A stretch of DNA of 64,000 bases from an uncultured Pedobacter sp. (GTDB lineage: Bacteria > Bacteroidota > Bacteroidia > Sphingobacteriales > Sphingobacteriaceae): contig NZ_CAJYOJ010000013.1 in NCBI RefSeq assembly GCF_913776295.1, forward strand, positions 1 through 64,000, read 5' to 3'. Position numbers and translations under genes: made by a program. How positions within the stretch are numbered: position 1 is the stretch's first letter; each line of letters opens with the position of its first letter. Positions 59,553-64,000 of the stretch are shown here, piece by piece. A model generated the notes under the pieces. The model saw only the letters and a list, made by a program, of their open reading frames with translations, was not told where the DNA came from and searched no databases.

Positions 59553-59690
59553 GGGCTGGTGTCGCGATCACCGAAATAGGATTTGGGGATGAGCATGCAA
59601 TAATCCGGGGTGGTGGATAGCCCCGCTTTTCGCTTTACTTCGTATTCGCTTCAATCGGGTTTGGCAAAAAAGCTTCTGCATCACAGTACT
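59553..59690. repeat. intergenic repeat, copy B
   Basis: gggctggtgtcgcgatcaccgaaatagg...gatgagcatgcaat...agccccgcttttcgctttact...cgggtttggc...gcttctgca. Confidence 0.75.
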
Positions 59691-59776
59691 AAAAAAAGAA
59701 AAACGGCAATAAATAATCGAACTCCGATTATCTGTAAATCAGAGATCATTCAGTTACCTTTGTTAAAATATTATAA

Positions 59777-60466
59777 ATGAAAAAACACATCTTCTTCGAC
59801 CTCGACCATACCATCTGGGATTTTGACCGCAATGCTGAAGAAACATTAAATGAACTTTATCACACTTATCAGTTAAATACACTCGGCCTTAAATCCTGTG
59901 CCGATTTTATTACTACCTATACCGAAAATAACCATCAGTTATGGGCCGATTATCATTTAGGTAAAATCACCAAAGACTTTTTAAGATCGGAGCGGTTTAG
60001 CAAAACCTTTATTCAATTGGGTATTCATCCTGACGCTGTGCCTCATCAGTTTGAAGATGATTATGTTAATATTTCACCTACCAAAACCAATTTATTTGAA
60101 GGTGCTGAACATGTTTTAGCTTATCTACAGCAAAAATATACACTGCATATCATTTCCAATGGTTTCAAGGAAACTACCTTAACCAAAATGAACCTATCCA
60201 ATCTTAACCCCTATTTTAAAAATGTAATTATCTCAGAAGATGTGGGCGCAAACAAACCCAGCCCAATCATTTTTGAATATGCATTGGATCAGGCAAAGGC
60301 TCTGAAAGAAGAAAGTATCATGATTGGTGATAGCCTCGAAGCTGATATTTATGGTGCGTTAAATTTCGGTATAGATGCCATCTTTTTTAATCCATTGCGG
60401 AAAGAAAAACCTGAAGATGTAAAAAAGGAAATCTTTCATTTAGAAGAGCTGTTGAAACTTTTTTAG
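59777..60466 (+). CDS. YjjG-family HAD nucleotidase
   Basis: IFFDLDHTIWDFDRNAEETLNELY, IISNGFKETTLTKM, VGANKPSPIIFEYAL, MIGDSLEADIYGA. Confidence 0.93.
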   Translation: MKKHIFFDLDHTIWDFDRNAEETLNELYHTYQLNTLGLKSCADFITTYTENNHQLWADYHLGKITKDFLRSERFSKTFIQLGIHPDAVPHQFEDDYVNISPTKTNLFEGAEHVLAYLQQKYTLHIISNGFKETTLTKMNLSNLNPYFKNVIISEDVGANKPSPIIFEYALDQAKALKEESIMIGDSLEADIYGALNFGIDAIFFNPLRKEKPEDVKKEIFHLEELLKLF

Positions 60467-60651
60467 TGTAACCACCTGAAGTTCGGTATAAATCGTTAAA
60501 AATCAATATAAAACTTTATAATCGACAACGTCTATCAAACAGTTATAAATCAACAAATTATTTTATAATTGCTGAAACATTTGAATTTCCCTATCATAAA
60601 CCCAAATTTTAAAATATTTGGAGAAGCGGCAATTCAACTTATCTTTATGAT

Positions 60652-61170
60652 ATGACGGCTACAAAAGTGAAGGCATCGATACATCAGGTTGTGGATGCCT
60701 ACAAATCGAAATTATCGCGTTATCCTGATGATATTTTCCAGATTACTCCGCCAATTTCTGGCTGGAGTTATAGCGAGGTATACTCGCATATTTTTGACTC
60801 GAGCCTCCTTTCATTAATTGCCTTTGCCCATGCAGCAAATGGTAAAGGCGAAGAAAAGCCTACTCATTTTATGGTGAAGCTGATTTTATTACTGGGCGCA
60901 TTACCTCCGGCACAAAAGTATAAAGTGCCGAAACGGCTGGAAGAGCGCATAAAAAAGATCAGTAAAACAGAAGCCCTCAACTTGATCTTGGAATTTGAAA
61001 AAGCTTTGAACGATAATTATGCATTACTTGAACATGCAAAAGCCAACAGCAAAACGAAACATCCAAGATTAGGTTATTTAAATGCTAAACAATGGCTCAG
61101 GTTTATAGAGATACATCTAAAGCACCACCTCAAACAGTTAGAAAGAATAGAAAAGAGTTTTCAGTTTTAA
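60652..61170 (+). CDS. DinB-like family protein
   Basis: YSEVYSHIFDSSLLSL...HPRLGYLNAKQWLRFIEIHLKHHLKQLERIEK. Confidence 0.8.
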   Translation: MTATKVKASIHQVVDAYKSKLSRYPDDIFQITPPISGWSYSEVYSHIFDSSLLSLIAFAHAANGKGEEKPTHFMVKLILLLGALPPAQKYKVPKRLEERIKKISKTEALNLILEFEKALNDNYALLEHAKANSKTKHPRLGYLNAKQWLRFIEIHLKHHLKQLERIEKSFQF

Positions 61171-61456
61171 ATTAATATCTGATTAATCCTGAAATCTATG
61201 GCCATTAAATATGTTTTTTTCTTCTCAAATCCACATCACGGCCGGGCTGATCACATGAATGGTTTTGCAGTTGGTGCACCATCGAACAGCAAAGCAGCCA
61301 CTACTGCAAACCCAGCACCAATTCCAACACCTAAGGCCAAAACCACAGAGACAAAAGTTTTGAAAACCAAACGTGAAGGCTGGTTTCCAAACCGGGAATA
61401 AATATTTGAATTCGGGCTGCCTCACTTAACGCACATTTTTTTACATCTTTGCGCTA

Positions 61457-62776
61457 ATGAAATTACCCACCATAAAAGGTTTTGATGAAGCCGCATTTAA
61501 CAAGTATTTGAAGAATACGGGTTGGTTAATGTTCGGGCGGATTTTAAGTATGGTAGTTGGCTTTATGGTTGCCAGATTTTTAGGGCCTGTATCTTTTGGC
61601 GACCTGAGCTTTGCAGATGCATTTACAGCAATAGCTGCCGCTATCGGTGCATTGGGTTTAGATACTTTTATTATTCGTGAAATCATAAACGATCCATCTA
61701 AAAAGGATGAAATTCTAGGGACTTCATTATTTTTAAGATTAAGTGTAAATCTATTGCTCATTCCTATATCTATTGGTTTATATCTTATATTCCATCGCCT
61801 ATCGAATAATCCGGGCGCTCCACTTACTTATGTTGTAATACTTTTATCCTTTGCCGCTTTCTTTAAATCATTTAACGTAATTGATTCCTATTTTCAATCA
61901 CAAGTACAGTCTAAATATGTAGTTCAGGTTCAGAATATCTGTGTAATACTTTCTGCATTGGTAAAAATAGTGCTGGTAATACTGCATCTTCCGGTTATCT
62001 GGTTTGCATGGGCATTGGTTTTTGATGGATTTATTTTGGCTTCTGGCCTGATGTTAGTGTATCGATTAAAGGGATTCGAAATATCTAAATGGCACTTTAA
62101 GAAAAGCAGGGCAAAGTCTTTGCTCAAACAATCGGCACCACTTATTTTGTCGGCAGTAATGGTTTCTATTTATATGAAGATAGATCAAGTAATGCTAAAA
62201 ACTGAGGGAAGTAAAGCTGTGGGGATTTATTCTGCTGCGGCAAAAATAAGTGAGGCATGGTATTTTATACCCGTGGCTATTGTAACCTCGGTTTTCCCAG
62301 CACTTATCCTTGCTAGAAAAACGGATCATGAACGTTATCTAAAAAGGTTGCAAAACCTCTACGATTTATTAGTCGCCATAAGCTTGCCAGTGGCGGTAAT
62401 CATTACTTTCACATCATCATTTATAATCGATATTATTTACGAGAACCGTTTTGAAGGAGCGGAAACCATGTTACCGATCCATATATGGTCTGGGGTTTTT
62501 GTATTTCTTGGAAGTGCAAGTTCTCAGTTTCTGCTTGCAGAAGGTTTCACTAAAATTTCTTTCTATCGAACTGCATGTGGAGCTGTATTAAATATTTTGC
62601 TCAATCTTTGGTTAATCCCATTGTACGCAGGAGTTGGAGCCTCGATTGCTACATTAGTTGCCTGTGCAAGCTCCACATTTTATCTTTTATTGATTCCAAA
62701 AACACGTAAACAAGGTATTATGATGCTAAAATCATTATTTTTGGTCACCGCATTCCAAAAAATATTTAACCGGTAA
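61457..62776 (+). CDS. polysaccharide flippase (Wzx/RfbX-like, PST family)
   Basis: NTGWLMFGRILSMVVGFMVARFLGPVSFGDLSFADAFTAIAAAIGALGLDTFIIREI. Confidence 0.93.
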   Translation: MKLPTIKGFDEAAFNKYLKNTGWLMFGRILSMVVGFMVARFLGPVSFGDLSFADAFTAIAAAIGALGLDTFIIREIINDPSKKDEILGTSLFLRLSVNLLLIPISIGLYLIFHRLSNNPGAPLTYVVILLSFAAFFKSFNVIDSYFQSQVQSKYVVQVQNICVILSALVKIVLVILHLPVIWFAWALVFDGFILASGLMLVYRLKGFEISKWHFKKSRAKSLLKQSAPLILSAVMVSIYMKIDQVMLKTEGSKAVGIYSAAAKISEAWYFIPVAIVTSVFPALILARKTDHERYLKRLQNLYDLLVAISLPVAVIITFTSSFIIDIIYENRFEGAETMLPIHIWSGVFVFLGSASSQFLLAEGFTKISFYRTACGAVLNILLNLWLIPLYAGVGASIATLVACASSTFYLLLIPKTRKQGIMMLKSLFLVTAFQKIFNR

Positions 62777-62986
62777 ACGCAGGTACGTTAAGTTTTTGCA
62801 AAAAAGGTATAACCTTATCCTTTCAGAATTTGTATATCGGCGAATGATTGAGGTCGCCAATATTAACATTTGGTGTAGATTCAATGTCGGATCCCCCTTC
62901 CACCCACATAGAAACGTTAAGACAGGAAAAAAACTTGGTATTTACTAAATTTAACTATTTTTATCGCAATTAATAATACCAGCTCC

Positions 62987-63748
62987 ATGTTAACTGAAGA
63001 AGTAAAAACAGCCTACGATAATTTTTATACCAACAGCGATGTGGCATGGAGGATGCTCGGGGCAAAATATAAGGCCCAGAACATTGTTGAGGTATGCAAA
63101 GGACTAAAACCCAAAAAAGTGCTTGAGGTTGGCGCCGGAGATGGCAGTATTTTACATTTTTTAAATGAATGGCATTTCGCACCAGAACTTTATGCTTTAG
63201 AAATTGCACAAAGTGGTGTCGACCTAATAAAAGATCGTAACCTCCCCAGCTTAAAAGAAGCCCAGACTTTTGATGGCTATAAAATCCCTTACCAAGATAA
63301 TACATTTGATCTGATTATCCTTGCGCACGTTTTAGAGCATGTAGAGCATGAACGGATACTCATCAGAGAATTAAAACGCGTAGCTAAATATATTGTAGTG
63401 GAAGTACCGAAAGATTACCGTTTTGATGTAGACAAACGCATGAAACACTTCCTTGATTATGGGCACATTAACATGTACACTCCAACTTTGCTCCGGTTTT
63501 TACTACAAAGCGAAGGGCTGGAAATCTTAGCTGATAAGATATCGATGACAGCTACCGAAACCGTAAAATTTAATGAGTTTGTGAATAGAAAAGCAGCTAG
63601 AACATTTACTAAAAGTCTGAAAATAGAACTGGAATATCGCATAAAGAAAACCTTGGGTAATTTACTGGGAAGGAAAAAGCAGGAACAGTTTGCCAATGCC
63701 TATACCGTGTTAACCCAAAAATCAGATCAGGATCTGCAGATATTTTAG
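62987..63748 (+). CDS. class I SAM-dependent methyltransferase
   Basis: KVLEVGAGDGSILHFL, YQDNTFDLIILAHVLEHVEHERILIRELKRV. Confidence 0.93.
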   Translation: MLTEEVKTAYDNFYTNSDVAWRMLGAKYKAQNIVEVCKGLKPKKVLEVGAGDGSILHFLNEWHFAPELYALEIAQSGVDLIKDRNLPSLKEAQTFDGYKIPYQDNTFDLIILAHVLEHVEHERILIRELKRVAKYIVVEVPKDYRFDVDKRMKHFLDYGHINMYTPTLLRFLLQSEGLEILADKISMTATETVKFNEFVNRKAARTFTKSLKIELEYRIKKTLGNLLGRKKQEQFANAYTVLTQKSDQDLQIF

Positions 63749-63773
63749 GTGGTAAAGAGGATGCTCTGGTTAT

Positions 63774-63880
63774 CGTCATTTCGAGCGAAGTGAAACGGAG
63801 CCGAGAACCACGAAGTGCTCAGCGAAGCTAAATCTATCCAGACAGATCTCTCCATTCCACTGCGTTTCAGTCGAGATGAA
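63774..63880. repeat. REP/MITE-like intergenic element
   Basis: cgtcatttcgagcgaagtg (63774-63792) is the exact reverse complement of 25342-25360; ends with gtttcagtcgagatga. Confidence 0.7.
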
Positions 63881-63920
63881 GAACACTTTAATTAAAAATC
63901 GGTAATTGAAATAAAACAAC

Positions 63921-64000
63921 ATGCAAAACCTTGCTCCTATAGCTCTCTTCGTATACAACCGTCCGCAGCATACTGAGCGCACGTTAGAATTCCTGCAACA
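63921..64000 (+). CDS. glycosyltransferase (5' part, truncated by the window end)
   Basis: MQNLAPIALFVYNRPQHTERTLEFLQ..., typical N-terminus of GT2-like sugar transferases. Confidence 0.75.
   Translation, partial: MQNLAPIALFVYNRPQHTERTLEFLQ

Noticed and set aside
61198-61425. Overlapping small ORFs on both strands (61198-61401 + and 61225-61425 -)
   Set aside because: Neither shows a recognisable domain or clear promoter, and they overlap each other antisense; could be real but not supportable from sequence alone.
63776-63982. 68-aa minus-strand ORF near the window end
   Set aside because: Antisense to a REP-like element and to the start of the truncated glycosyltransferase.
1-64000. CRISPR arrays, tRNA/rRNA genes, IS transposases, prophage, retron or DGR reverse transcriptase
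   Set aside because: Looked for repeat-spacer patterns, tRNA-like cloverleaf 3' ends and corresponding protein motifs in the ORF list; none recognised. tRNAscan-SE and a CRISPR finder would settle this.

Overview
This is a chromosomal window that looks like Bacteroidota, most likely a Pedobacter-like member of Sphingobacteriaceae (inferred from gene families and TAnnTTTG-type promoter boxes; no 16S present). Positions ~0.2-28.9 kb hold one large minus-strand exopolysaccharide/capsule locus: cpsB-type PHP phosphatase, wza, wzc, gmd, GT2, wzx, wzy, GT26, GT10, acetyltransferase, GDP-fucose-synthase-like gene, ColD-like PLP enzyme without the catalytic Lys, GT11, ugd, uxs, galE, GT4, manC, wcaJ and a Wzi/RemB-like beta-barrel. 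A second nucleotide-sugar dehydrogenase and rmlABCD lie upstream of it. Positions ~29-61 kb are mostly housekeeping or conserved Bacteroidota genes (DUF3109, DUF3108, ppiD-like, lptC, coaX, YfhO, GbsR/MarR-DCC-TIGR01777 cluster, uvrB, M1 peptidase, upp and others). A second polysaccharide region (flippase, methyltransferase, truncated glycosyltransferase) starts at ~61.4 kb. The most notable unexplained signals are: (1) an 11-bp-phased GGTAA array of 11 units (23591-23711), with a perfect 12-bp inverted repeat at one end, in the intergenic region upstream of the capsule operon; (2) an identical TTTCA-N8-TGAAA palindrome in front of both the GbsR/MarR regulator and the DCC-family gene; (3) a 19-bp-arm inverted repeat overlapping the promoter of a solitary AAA/DUF4143 gene; (4) a possible GDP-colitose/GDP-fucose branch with paired GT10 and GT11 transferases; (5) a polysaccharide-deacetylase-like protein that seems to lack its catalytic motifs; (6) a 31-aa single-TM small ORF with a good promoter; and (7) several dispersed intergenic repeat families. 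No rRNA, tRNA, CRISPR array, IS element or prophage was recognised.
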